The notes below the pieces were generated by a model. It did not search any database. It saw nothing but the letters and a program-made list of their open reading frames with translations, and was not told the origin of the DNA. The position numbers and the translations under genes are program-made. This document shows positions 48,059 through 60,900 of a stretch of DNA of 64,000 nucleotides, in pieces (positions within the stretch are counted from its first letter, which is position 1; every line of letters starts with the position of its first letter). The DNA is from Marchantia polymorpha subsp. ruderalis (Eukaryota > Streptophyta > Marchantiopsida > Marchantiales > Marchantiaceae): positions 11,016,501 through 11,080,500 of the forward strand of contig AP031352.1 in NCBI GenBank assembly GCA_037833965.1, in the 5' to 3' direction.

Positions 48059-51000
48059 TTACCTCTCGGCATGGTAGACATCCCGCCCTGCGTGCATAGT
48101 ATGTTGCGAGTAGGAACTCATGTCCGTACTGTATGAAGATTCTTCTACAAATTCATAGCCATTGTTGTCTTTCCATTTCAGAATTTCCCTCACGTACTGG
48201 AAAGCCTCCAAAACCTTTTCTTGTTCCGTTGCCATCAGTTTGAAGGTGAACACCTTATAACCTCCATTCGCAAAAAGCTCCTTGTACTTGTGAACTACAT
48301 AAGTGTAAGCTTGTTGCGCCTGCCACTGTGGCGTCATCTGAGATGCTCCAACAGGTTTGAAATCCGTAAACCATTCACAGGTAGTGAGGGGTACATCTTT
48401 GCAAAATTTGTCCTCAAAGAGGTCGTACTTATTTAAAAGCAATACAAAAGGCTTTTCACGGAGCACAGGGTGTTTAAGGACACTCTCAAAAAGTTCAGTT
48501 TGACGCAATTTACTCCGTAAAACTCCGTCAAAGTCTGGACACACTTGATCGTAGTCGCTGATTGCCACGCAGAAAATAACTGCATGGACATCTTCAAACA
48601 TATCAAGCCACTTGCACCCTTCGGCCATTCCTTTACCCCCAACTTTGATAAGCTGGTACCTGTTGCGCAAACAGAACAAACATAAGACTTGATATAAAGT
48701 TTGAAATATGGAAAGAAAGCAACGGAGTGGGATGAGCAAACCCCTGGCCACATTCACTATACTAAAATATAGAACATTCAAGCATGTTGGTAATGTGAAC
48801 ATTCCAACTCTGAAGCACGATACAGAGGTACTGTAAAAAAATATTGAACTTCACGCAGTTTTCATGATCAGGAAACAATTTGGCCGCTTCTTATATTGAA
48901 GAAACACATGTCCACACTGCAGGATGAGTATGAAATGCATCGCAGATGAGGCTTCCATCATCCAAAATGCTGCTGTTCCATTCGGTGTGATGACCCTCAC
49001 GAAATCATCGTCATTCAGTCATTGCATATTTGAAGGTGATCCAGTGACAGTCCTGTAGTATGCAAGATGCAAGCACTCTACCTTTCCGGTGACGAGCCCT
49101 CGACATCCTGATATGATGAAATTTTGTCATCCAAAGAGAACTCCACTTCAGCCAACCCTGATCCTTGTGCAAGCCCTTCGGCACGAATAATGTCTAAAGG
49201 CGAAGGAACGTACTCGTTACTCGAAAACTCCGTTACCTGCATCATCAAGAAACTAATGTTCAAAGAAAAGGAAAAAGCACGTACATGTCTTTCACGATGA
49301 TAACAAACAAATTTCCCTGTGACATTATAATTCCGTCTGATTCTTCAATTAGATGAGATCAAGCAACCAATGGCTTTGACAGAACGGAAAATACTAAGAA
49401 CCCGCGGTGTAATAAATAGGTCGAAACAGGCATCTCTTTGCTTTTGCAAAGAGATGATTCACAACAGTCTCACGACTTTCTATGTTGGCAAGAACTCCAT
49501 ATTCTGACCGAATAACTTGATGCTCATTTACATAACTGTAAAACTTCGAATTAAACGGTTAAAATATAGGCATAACAAAATAAGAGCAAGATTTTGCAGG
49601 ATAAATTACCTTATCTAAAAAGTAGTCAGCGTAATGTGGCAAAGCGCTGAGTTCATCCTTCCTCTTGTACGTGGCCTTGATGGCGGGATCTTTCCACAAG
49701 TCTACGACTAAAGAGGCGTACTCATGGTTACTTGCAGAACACACGGTCTCTAAGTCGCCCTCGGCCATAACGTCCAAAAACCAATCAGCTTTCGTTTTCA
49801 GTTTCTCATCCAACGCATATATACTTCGCCGTCCATCTGCAAAACGCAAGGGCTTCAGGTGTGAGCTCAAGGCCAGATACACTCGTAAAAGGCGATCCTC
49901 TCTTCAGACCCGAAGGTGAAATAATCACCACTTTTAACGGCGGCCCTCTCGGAATGCCAAGGTGAAGAGCCAATGACATAGTTGCCAACAGCCGTCACCT
50001 CAGGACCTCGACAAATGTCCCAGGGACCAAGATGCAATGATACGGCAAGGACCCAGATGGGAAAATCACGACTATCATCGTGATCGACAAAGTCCTACCA
50101 AGTACATATATGGCAAGATGAATCATTGTTAAGAAGGAATCAATAGTCTCACCCGTATTCTTCCCGGGACTATAGCTTGCAATCTCGGCCAAGTCTTCGT
50201 CCTCCTCTTCAAAGCGCTCTCGACCTTCGAGGAGAATAATGGCGTAGCGGTAGATGTTGCATTGAATCATCGCTTTCATTTTCTGCCGCTCTTCCTCGTC
50301 AAACCCATCCTTAAACAGAAACTTTGTCTGTGGAAAAATGAATTTCAAGTATGAGGCCTCCTCCATCGGCAATCGACTGTACTCATTAGACTGCGCCTGT
50401 TACAGCCTGAAGACCAAAGACCCGGTGTCCAGGCTGAGCGGTGCTACCGTCGAGACAAAAAGTTCTTGGAGAGGACGACAGAGACTTAGGAGGGGACTAA
50501 TTAAGAGTGCAGAAGGTCGATCTTCATGGTGAGATTTGTGAGATACTTTCGCGATTAATATTTTCAACACAGTAACTCACTTGCTAACTGAACTACGTGG
50601 TATACAACCACGATTCTCAAGTTCCTGTTGGAAATTCATGTATCTAAATTTCACACCGGTTGTTGCTTTCCTACACAGATGCTCGAAGAGAAATAGACTA
50701 AACTGAAGATGTAAGCTACAAACATATTGAAAGTTAGCATGAAAACGTGGAGCTCAGGGTCATGTTAGAATTCGCATAAAATTCCTGACAGACCATTCTG
50801 AAACAACTGCACGTGTACACAGGTCCAAACTAAACAGAAAACAATAACATAATTCAGCTTAAGTGATATAATCAGCATAATGATGTTACATACCTGCTTA
50901 AAAATCGTGCTCCGACCAGAGCCTTCGTGACCCAAAAGCAACAGTTTGTGTAGCTTGTTTTGTGTCAAATAATCTGGAACATATACGTCAGGAGAATCGC

Positions 51001-54000
51001 GTTGATCTTCCCTTGAGAACCGATTATTTGGACCAGGGGTTGGTAACGAAAAGAAAGGATACAACAACCTGATTGATGTCTGTAGAAAACAATATAGACA
51101 CATCTTCAGGCTTCCCGTTGCATATATTTTGCCACTGTCGATGATGCCACAGACTACAGGCATAGTGCAATAATCACAAAAGAAGAGTACTACATACAGG
51201 TTGTACTTAGTTCTGTAAAGAAGACCAAACAATATGCACGTGAATGCTGTATCCACACTAAAGCTTAGGCCTCATGTGAGGCTCTTAGAACGACAATCCT
51301 ATTAAAGAACATATTCAGTCGTCCATCACTGTCAATTCCGCGAAATCAAAACTTGCCTTTTTCCAGATGTTCCCCTTCGCTTTCTTTTGTCCCTCCTCCA
51401 CATAAGAACCCTCGTTATCGACCCATAGGTGCGTAGGTGGAGTGCAACGAAGTCCAGCAAACTGCTCTTCCCCAAAACAACGAACATCCACGTCAACAAG
51501 TATTCTTTGAATCCGGCATTATTTCGCTATCAATAACTAGCAAACTGCAGAAGGTGATATAAACTTTAAGAGATGGACATTATATGACAAGGTGCACCTC
51601 ATTTCAATGGTTTGTCCTTCCTTTGAATTGTGTGACCGGTCGTAGGTGATCCGATCAACGGACAACCCTCTGATTTGCATTCTAAAATCTTGAAAACATA
51701 GAGCTGAAGATGACTTCCACACTCAGAACTTCACGACCAAACTCATCACTACTGATGATCTAATAAATCTGTACCCCAGTCTTAAAGAAAAGTTGTACCT
51801 TCAGCATTCTCAGCTCCAGCTTGCCCAGTTCTCGATTATTCATGAAAACCTGAGTGGTACCCTTGCTTGCGTTCTCCTTCAAGATTCCGCCTACTTTTAA
51901 GTCGTGAGTGATGAGCTTGTCGGGCCTCTCTCCTTCCTGGTGATAGCAGCACATATCATGATCCTTAAGGTGATGAACATGACATTTACGATCCCAAAAC
52001 CGAACATCACCATAATAACCATCACAAGTTGAGGAACCAGCTCGGGTGGCAAAACGCTGTAATAGAAAGTGGACCACGAGTTTCCACCCAGAGTAGACAG
52101 CTCTCCACACCACATACCATTGGCGTCCAGCAACAAAACTATGGAAAGACGCGATAAGACATTGGAGTTGAGTTGCCATACGGGGGGCTTTATCGCCAAG
52201 CTTGGCAGTTTTTAAAAAAAGAAGGTTCGACTTCGTTTCAAGAATATCAGAAGGAACTAACTAGTTATCTGAATTGCTTATTCCTTATAAAGAGGACAAT
52301 GGGGCCACAGGTCGTGGTGGTGACTGTTGCTTACACCCAAATGAGACCACGAGGGAAAGAAGTTCAATGCTTTTAAGGAGGGTGTCACGTCCCTCGTAGC
52401 ACATCCATTTAGTAATAAAATGATAAAACTTTCAGTCCTGACTGAATCTCCTCTCTAAATAGAAATCGGTGTACGTGCACGATATATCATGTCTCCTGAG
52501 ATTAGGCGTGCACTTCCGTCTTGGGTGTACAAAATCTATACTGTACAAAGGCAGGCTACACAAGGTGCAGGTACTAAGTAACTGCGACGAAAACAGAGAT
52601 TAGGATCCAGAAAAAATTGTATGATCCATGAGATAAGAGCTAGGTTGATCATGAGTATGGATACAGCATGCAAAGCTGGAACATCTTCCACAGCTCGAAA
52701 GAAACAACTGTCCATACATGCATGCCCCACGTCGAAATATATCTCACCTTTCCCCAAAGTCCTGATTGTTTGTCGTACCAATATTTCCCAGGCTTCAGCT
52801 TTTGAGGAGGATTTGGGCACCCAAGAAGAACAGACAATTCCTCCGCGCTTAATTGTCGCCCATTTACCCACAGCTGGTCGGGTTTCAGCTGATTGGCAGC
52901 ACATTCTTTCTCTGCCTTCATAATCTGCTGGACTTCCTGTGGACTTAGCAGCCTATTCAAAAGCTTCGATGGTTTTCCGATGGACGCCCTCCGTGTATCA
53001 TCAACAGGCTTTCCGATGCAGTCCTTGCATTTGCGACCCTCCGGCATGGACTCCATTGCCGTGAGAATACAGTTGTAGCAATACTTGGCATTGCATACCA
53101 AGCAGGACTCCCTTTCCGCGTATAACCAGTGACCTTTTCCACATACCCAGCATTCCCCTTTTCGTCTTTGCTGTGGAATGACATCCGTTTCACCGTAGTT
53201 AAAATTCCCGCCCTGATAACCAGCACAATTCATGTGATCAATCCCTGACATGGACGCTGATCCTAGCTTGTGAGTAACATCGCGGATGGAATCGTCATCT
53301 TTGTAGCCTTTCGAGGGTCTCTTAAACAGAAAGGGTTCTGATTTACTCGGAGTCAGCGTCGATTCTGCGACGGCACCTCGAAAAGAGTGGGAGGAGAAAG
53401 AGTAGCCTTTAGAAGAAAAATCATCGCCCATAGAATTTCTTCGGTTTCGAGCTACAGTCGGCCCTGCTTCGGGCGACGAGTTGCCTGTATGCCTGATGTC
53501 CCCATACCCTTGATCCGCGGCGATTTGCGGCACTTCGGAGTTAGTCTGTCGATCCGAGGGCCGATTCCTGGGAGGTCTCTTCAGACGAGGACTCTCAGCA
53601 CCTGTTTCCGCGGAAATATTTATCGGGGTAAAGAAAGAACCGGTTGCTCCCGAGTCCGGCGAAGGGACTGTCAACCCGGGAATACTTCTCCTGCTTCTGG
53701 CGGGAGAGGGTGGAGCAACGGAGATTGAGGGCGAGAAAGCTTCATCGGGGGACGGGGACCTCACTGCCGTCAAGTCCAGGGGATCCACCTTGGGAACGAC
53801 ATGATTGATTGGAGGGCCTCTGTACTCCAGGGCAAAAGAAATGTCCAACTCGGTACTGTCCAAATCTGCAAGACCTAGAGGCACTCCGTTCAGTTCAAAC
53901 TCGCCCAAGCTTATATATTTAGGATATTGCTGCTGCTGCTGCTTCAGCTTTTGCACGACCGCAGAGAGATCTCGGCTGGAATCGCTCCCAGTTATCTCGC

Positions 54001-54985
54001 TGCTGCTGAGTGCGGAATTCCTGCTCACGTCCTCGAATGAGAGTTTGCTGCTGACGTTGTGAGGTATGTACATCGCGAAAGAAGGATTGCGTTGGACCAA
54101 CCCTTGGACAGGCGTTTCCCTGATTCCATTTTCGATAACAGGCGTGTCTTCGACGGGTGAAATTCTGGAGCTCCATTTGAGAGGAGAGCCTGGCCTCAGA
54201 GGCTCGGGTGACGAAGGGCTCTGAAGAACAACCGGGAACTGCAGCTCGGAAGCAGATCCCACGGAGGAACTGGGAGTGCTGCCCCTAGAGGAAGAAAAAG
54301 CGAATCCTCCAGGAGTTCGTCTTCTCGACTTGGGACTCTTCGTCGGCGACAGGGCAGAGTTCCCGTAGCTGCTAGGACTGAAAGCAGGCATTGCGTCATT
54401 CTTATCCCTTGCCTGTAAACGGAGACCTCTGGGAGATCGTGGGAGCACGGAATCGTCAGTGCCTGCATATGCCTCCCCTCCTGCTCCAGCTCCAGCTCCA
54501 GCTACGGTACTGTCAGCGGGTGCAACCACCGTCCGCTTGGTGTATGCGGCAGGAGTGGCAGGGGGTGATTCGGGCTCCGTGCTCAAGCCTGAGGTGGGAA
54601 AGCTGAACTCTTCTTGAGGTGGCGGTTGCAAGGACTTCAACATTCTGCTCAAACTTAAGGCTTCTGCTTCCAGAGGACGTAGCTCCGATTGCGACAGAGT
54701 CTCGGCAGAGTCTCGGTACCTATCATGATCTCGACCTGGCTGATGTTGTTGCTGTGCTTGCGATGCTCCAAAAATCTGCGGGGGATTGGGGAAGAGGCGA
54801 ACCACCAGACCAGACTCTCGACCATTCGAGGCTTTTTCCCATCGCGAATTTTCCGGGTACTGCAAAGGGCCCTGTGAATCCTCGCATGCCTGGGCACCAC
54901 ACGCCGCGTCCGCAGTCGTATCCGGGGCCTGACTAAGCTCGGGGCCGGGCCTGTCTGCTCCAGATCCTGACGACGAAGAGACCAT
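48059..54985 (-). CDS. XLG: Extra-large G protein (XLG), 1274 aa, eight exons
   Basis: Non-canonical plant G-alpha that joins a long N-terminal region to a G-alpha-like domain; known XLGs partner G-beta/gamma at the plasma membrane and enter the nucleus. Predicted exons, in order, are 54985-52748, 51936-51799, 51461-51357, 51079-50894, 50327-50153, 49836-49610, 49236-49082 and 48659-48059; all join in frame to TAA. Intron 3 uses a GC donor. Residues 1-600 are Ser/Pro-rich and disordered-looking with basic clusters ([17 protein letters not shown]). Cys-rich region 612-656 has CX2C-X12-CX2C-X4-CX2C-X13-CX2C. The G-alpha part has P-loop GHEGSGRST (877-885; Arg for the usual Lys), a G3-like LIKVGGKG (1078-1085; Lys for the Asp and for the catalytic Gln) and an intact NKYD (1151-1154). 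Nucleotide binding is therefore probably weak or unusual. The family call is secure; the last residues past FVEESS are less certain. Confidence 0.95.
51355..51356 (-). other. GC-AG splice donor of XLG intron 3
   Basis: The exon ends AAG and the intron begins GCAAGT (minus strand), the typical strong GC-donor context. The exon before it (35 codons, FAGLRC...GNIWKK) and the exon after it (starting [10 protein letters not shown]) match XLG order, so a donor is needed here and no GT fits the frame. Confidence 0.8.
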
Positions 54986-55900
54986 TTCTCATCCTTAGCG
55001 CCCCCCAAACATGTGATCAACAAAACCACTCGACGGGACCTAAGTCACAATCACACACCTCCGCCACGCTCACAGCCACATTGCTCGACAGCGGCAAACG
55101 ACGATCACTCAACGACGACGACTGTACCAAACAACGAACCCCGCACAGATGCAAGCGCACGCGAATCAGCACACTCTAGCACACTCACACGGGCTCGCAA
55201 CCAAATCGCGCTGGCAATGACACGACCGACCGCCCCGGCCAACCGCATCGAGCAGACCACGGAAAGACGCGGACGAGGCACACAACGACGAAGCAGACGA
55301 GGAAGCAGAGGAAGCAGAAGACGCACAAGGAGCACAAGGAGGAAGAGGAGAGGAGAGGAGAGGAGGGGAGGAGGCAAGCGAGCGAGCGAGCGAGGGAGCA
55401 AGCGCATCTCGTGCCACAGTACCTCGGCTGCTGCTGCTGCTGCTCTTGCGCGGAGCCAAATTGGAAAAGGTCCTCTCTACGACACCACCAGGTCCGCCTC
55501 TGAGCGCCCCCCACGACCTCGTACGCCAAATTCCTCCTCGACGACATGATTCAAACCGCGTTGGCGAAGCCTTTTTTGTAAACAGCAGCAGATGCACAGA
55601 ACCCGCCTCCTCGCCCTCCTCCTCCCTTCGCTCCCTCCTCGCCGGCCCCGCCCTGCCCCCCCCTGCCCAGCCAGCTGCTGCTGCTGCTGCTGCTTCTTCT
55701 GCTGCTCCTCTCTCTGCCTTTGGCTATGGCGGCCCCTTCCCCAGCACATCATCAATTCCCAGCACTGCCCCGCGACGGCCGTCGCGCTCCTCGCTCCCGA
55801 GAAGACGACCATCGCTACGACCGGAGGCAGGAAGTCGCGCGCTCGCCGTTGACCCGGTCGTCGCGACTGACTGACTGACTGACTGTCTTCCTAGGTTAGC
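54986..55900 (-). promoter_or_regulatory. XLG leader/promoter, GC-rich with microsatellites
   Basis: GC-rich DNA upstream of the XLG start, with GCT/CTG trinucleotide runs near 55427-55446 and 55673-55695, a GGAGA run near 55343-55368 and a CTGA run at 55866-55884. Long frames on both strands here are low-complexity artefacts. Leader length and introns cannot be told. Confidence 0.5.
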
Positions 55901-58800
55901 AGAGAGCCTAGGAAGACTGAAGGAAGCAAGAGCAGCTGGGGTCTGTACAGTAACTCTGGTTACAGCGGCGGTTTGGTGGAGCACCGGCGGTCCGCGTGCC
56001 TGACGTAATGGTCGTCAACTTTGCCCGGTCTTCTTGACCGGGAGCGATATCCTGAGCTCCCCCTCACCTCCCCCGGGTTCCCGGAACGTCCCTCGCCGCC
56101 GTCGGATGCTCGATCGACGACGAGTCTTCGGCCCGCGAGAACCCCGCTGCGTCGCAACTCTATCCACATTCCGCTCGTCGCTAGGCACGCTGGAAGATCT
56201 CAGTCCCTGGCCGTCGGATTCTCGCGCCGACGGCTGCGATCGCCGCGGGAAAGTCCTGGCATTTGAGTACAGCAGTCGCTGTACAGGTTCCGGGCCTCCG
56301 CGGTACAGGACGACCGGCGAATTATACCCTTGTCCTTCGGGGCTGATACCCTGCTTGTCCCGAGCGCCTACTGTATAATATACTCGATGTCGCCGGTCAA
56401 GGTGACTCGCGCCATAAGAACATCCGTGGCTCCGATCTCGTTTCGCCCCTGCCCCTTATAAGAACATCTGTCGTGACGTCCCGACACTGCGGCCCTGGCC
56501 CGTGGCTGCACGCTTTCTGGGTCTGGACAAGGACGAGAGCTCGACAGTGTCCACAAATGGGGCCAAATTCGGCAGCGCTCAGAGGCTGCCTTTCCTTGAA
56601 TGCCATTCATTTCTGTCTTAACGCTGAATTAGATCTGAGCACCTAAACTGTCAGCTGCCTGCCCTGCTGGACAGATGCAATTCCCTCGGAGACTGGACCT
56701 GACTGACCTGCGAAGGATTTTCCCTCGCGTGTATCTTGCACACGACAGATGATTGCATCGCCGTCTTGTTGGTGCTTTTGGTTACACGCGTCGGGCACGT
56801 TCGTGAAGGCTTGGTCGATGAGATTTCTGTCGACTGAAGATTGTCGTTTGGATTATTTGCTCTCACCGAAGAGTGAGAAAGTTTTCTTCCTTCTTTCGCT
56901 TTTTCCTTGGCTTTGAGTGCGCAGATGTTGGACTATGCTCATCTCCCCACCTAAATATGACAAGCGTTTGACTTACACAATCCTCCTTCGGAAAACATCT
57001 TGTACCTTTGTGCTTAATATTGTTCGAATGTTGGTCCACCATTGCCCAAAGCGTGGGTGGCCTTTTGATGTGTCTGTGGGTCATCCTTGAGTTTGCTCTC
57101 CGCCTCAAAAGTGTTTTGCTTTCTCCCCAGCTCACAAAAGTACAATCAGATGAGTTTGCAGCATAGATGAGATAGCAGCAGTAACCGGGGGACGGTTTTT
57201 ATACCCGTCCCTCGTGCAAGGCTCTCGAAGGTAAAAATTACTTCCTGTGTTTTCCTGGCTTCTTCCTTCCGAAGGCATGAAATGTTGCACTCACCGGAAT
57301 TTATGACTGAACATCGAGCTGAAAACCCTCTCTACATATCCCACTGAAGCTCACATAATTCGAGGACTGCAATTTGCACCTCGTTGCATAATTGTCAACA
57401 GGTACAGTACGACCCAGTGAATAAGAAGCTGGTTCAAGTAGACAGAGGATTTACCATTCTGCAAATATGCCTCCAAGGTGTGAAATATGGCCGCTCGTGA
57501 GGCCAGACCCAAGTGCAAACAAGTTTGGAAAGTGAAGCAGTTCCCACAGCATACTTGTTTCCACCTTAACAACATTGAAAATCACCTGTCCAGATCCGGA
57601 TCGATTGTCGGAGATTGCATCTGCAAGTAAGAGCTTGGAGTGATCAAACGATGTATCTGATCTCTATGACATCCATTCCCGATGACGAGATACAATACAA
57701 GATAAACCCTCCCATTATTCCCAGAATAAATATTCGAGCTGCTGGCAATAGTTCGATCATATGGCATCGAGCGAACAGATATAAACTAAAATAAGAAGAA
57801 AACTAAACAACTCTGCATATTTTTTATAAGTATATCCAGTTAAATTATTATCGTTATGTCAGGATCACATATGTTGAGATAATAGAAACCAACTTCCAAG
57901 ATGCACCCCGCAATATTATTCGGTGAACATATTCGGAATCTAATTTGTAGCATTGAAGACCATCTTGCGCAATTAAAGGCAGATTAAACTCACTGACAAA
58001 TATCACACACACACATAGAGATACCCCACAGTTATTGAAGTATGTTGCAAGACACACAGTTTAAGAAGATGATTCTCGAATGGAGTGACAAAGTAATGAC
58101 TACTTGTTACTTTGTTTCTATCCAACAACTGGGTTACTATGAAAGGTCCAGTGGTCCATTTTAATCCTATTATTATAATTAGCAAATAATATCAATCCTG
58201 TAACTTCAAAAAAGTCCAAGATGTAATACAGCAAAAAGATCGGATGACCCCATCCAAACCGTACAGACTTGGGGTTATACATGTACGCTTAAACCGTATA
58301 CTCTTGAAAAACAACTTGACTGTACTGTACACGTGTACGTGGAAGGTCAACACTCGAGAGAAGAGGATATGATCATGTACATTCTTTCTGTCGCCTCAGT
58401 AGTAAATACATAAGGAAAAGTATTGATATACATAGATCACGTGTGCCTCAGCCTTTAAGTGGATGGCCAAGTACTGACCCTGGTGCGCTTGGAACTCCAC
58501 CTTAGTTTCCTTGCGTGGGCCAGTGCCCCCAACATACTACATGGGTCTTATAATAATGGGGAGTTGAGTATTGATGGAGGTCGAGAAATTTGATTATGTG
58601 CAGTCACTAGTATACCGTACAAATACTGTATTTCCCTCACGAAATCTCTTTCTCTTAGTTAGAGCTCCGTGAAGAATCACAAACCTTCGAACAAAGTAAT
58701 AAAGCAGAAGCTATGGAAAAAAATATGAAGCGTTACGCCTAACATGATGATAGGTTCCAATAGTATCGTATAACTGCATTTCTCAATCACTATAATTGAG
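55901..58800. other. Intergenic DNA, no supported gene
   Basis: GC-rich to about 56.6 kb, then falling. A short minus-strand patch near 57480-57560 reads like a membrane-protein fragment followed by a donor-like GGTAAAT, but no partner exons support it. A short CA run lies near 58003-58016. Confidence 0.45.
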
Positions 58801-60900
58801 ATATTCTAACAGTGGTCATCGAAATTTTCAACATGCAAATTTTAAAAATATTTATTTTATTTCTTGTGATTGTTATATTTTCTTTTCAAGTTTTTAATTA
58901 TTGTAATTTTGACCTACTCTTGTACAAGCTTCAATAACATAACATGTTATTTATTTTATTGAAAAAGAGACAAACAAGATCAGTTTTGTAAGTTTATGAC
59001 ATTGTATTTTAACTACATTGGTCACTATTTTATTTCTATGATACATTCAAAATGTTATGCAACATAACTTATCATCTTGATCAACTTCTAATCAAATTTA
59101 GCACATTGTCATTAATTTTATGTCAAGATTAATTATTGACATAAGATGTATGGAAGAAATTAAAGAATTTCATCACAAACATTATTCTATCAATTTAATA
59201 TCATTTATAAATAAACTTGAAATTTTCATGAAATATATGATATGATCATTGAATGAATGTTATGAATTTATATTAATGACAACAATAAAATTAAATTTCG
59301 AAAAGTAACAAAAAGATAAATAAAAATAAATTTTATAAGTCATGTACTGATTTGTAAGTGGAGTGATAAATTGAATACATAGTCTTGAAAGTTAAAATAT
59401 AGTATAATTTGAAATTTTCAGAGCAAATACGTCTAATATCAATGATAGATTTCATATAAAATCCACATCGGCATCAAATTTTTATGTAGCATAATTCTTA
59501 ATGGTGATCTTCAGGTGAAGATACAGATTTAGCTTGATCTGTTTCACAATAAAAGCTAAAAAAACGAAATTCTCCTGAAAGATAGTTAATATGAATCATA
59601 TGAATCATAAAAAAAATAAAAATTTATGAACTTAGAAATAGAATACACAAAATTTATCATAAATTTTATTTAAATTATCATAGGATGTAAATTCAAGATT
59701 TTCAACAATTTTGTCAATTATTTTTCAAAGTATCTAATATTTAAAGGATCTATTTTTTGCTATTAGATGAACTTTTAAAATAATTAATAAATTAACAACA
59801 TATTCTTCTAAAAAAATCAGAAAACTTCGACATGAAATAATCTATACCATCATAATAATAATCAAAAATTATCATATCAAAAATAATAAAATAAGAAATT
59901 TATAAAATTTTATTGATATTTTTTAATGAATATAATTATATAATATTTTTAAAATATTTTTTTAATATTAAACTGCATATCACCTTTTTCTTTCAATTTG
60001 TGTCTGATTTTTTCAAAAAATGATATCAGAACCTTTTCGTTTCTCAAATTTTTTTGGTAAACTTACACATGTAAATTTATGATATATAATGATTTAAGAT
60101 TTTATTTTTACCAAAATTTCATCAAAAATTGCACTTCAATATAAACATGATATCATAATCAATTACTTTGAGATAAAAATAATCATGAATGTTTCAAATG
60201 CAGCACTTTTTTTATAATAAATTTTTTCAATTACAAATTGTCAAAAGTTATATAAAAAAATTTAAAAATCTTTGATGTAAAGTTATAAAATATTTATAAA
60301 TAAATTAAAATAATTGATCAATTTTTTCGAAAGTAATATAATTTATAATATTTATTTTATAATGAGGGAAATATAATCTAATAATATTATAATTATTTCA
60401 ATTGATGATAATCATTTCTATGAAATAAATCTAATAAATAAATAAAATAAAATAAAATTTTATTGCATTCATTTTACTTTATTTTTTAAGTTTACTTTAA
60501 AAATTAGGATATAAATTTCTACAAAAATATTTAAAAAATGCAAGATCACAAATTTTAATCATAATAATATAGACAGAAAATTCAAACACCTAAATTTTGA
60601 TACACTTGTTACTATTTTCATTACTTTGCATTAAAAATATGTAAAATTATAGAACAATTGCGATTTTAAGGAAATATAAACAGTAATTTGATAAATTAAG
60701 TTTTAAGATGTTTAAATTTATAATATTTTACTTCTTGATTATTTTCTTGATAACTTTTTGCACGTTTTAACCTAGTCACAAAATAAATCTCACATTAACA
60801 ATTAAGTAACATTATTTAAGAATTAAGTAACAATTTGAATTTTGCAGATACATTTTCATATTAAAGATATTGTATTGTAACATATGTATTGTATATAAGC
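58801..60900. other. AT-rich block without genes
   Basis: The most AT-rich DNA of the window, with long A/T runs and no frame above about 50 codons. Probably old, heavily mutated repeats. Confidence 0.55.

Noticed and set aside
55013-55874. Frames of 140-180 codons upstream of XLG
   Set aside because: Arg/Ser/Pro/Ala low-complexity translation of microsatellites on both strands.
57351-57575. Minus-strand patch with HLGG-like membrane-protein look and a donor-like end
   Set aside because: No partner exons or family match; too short to separate from chance.
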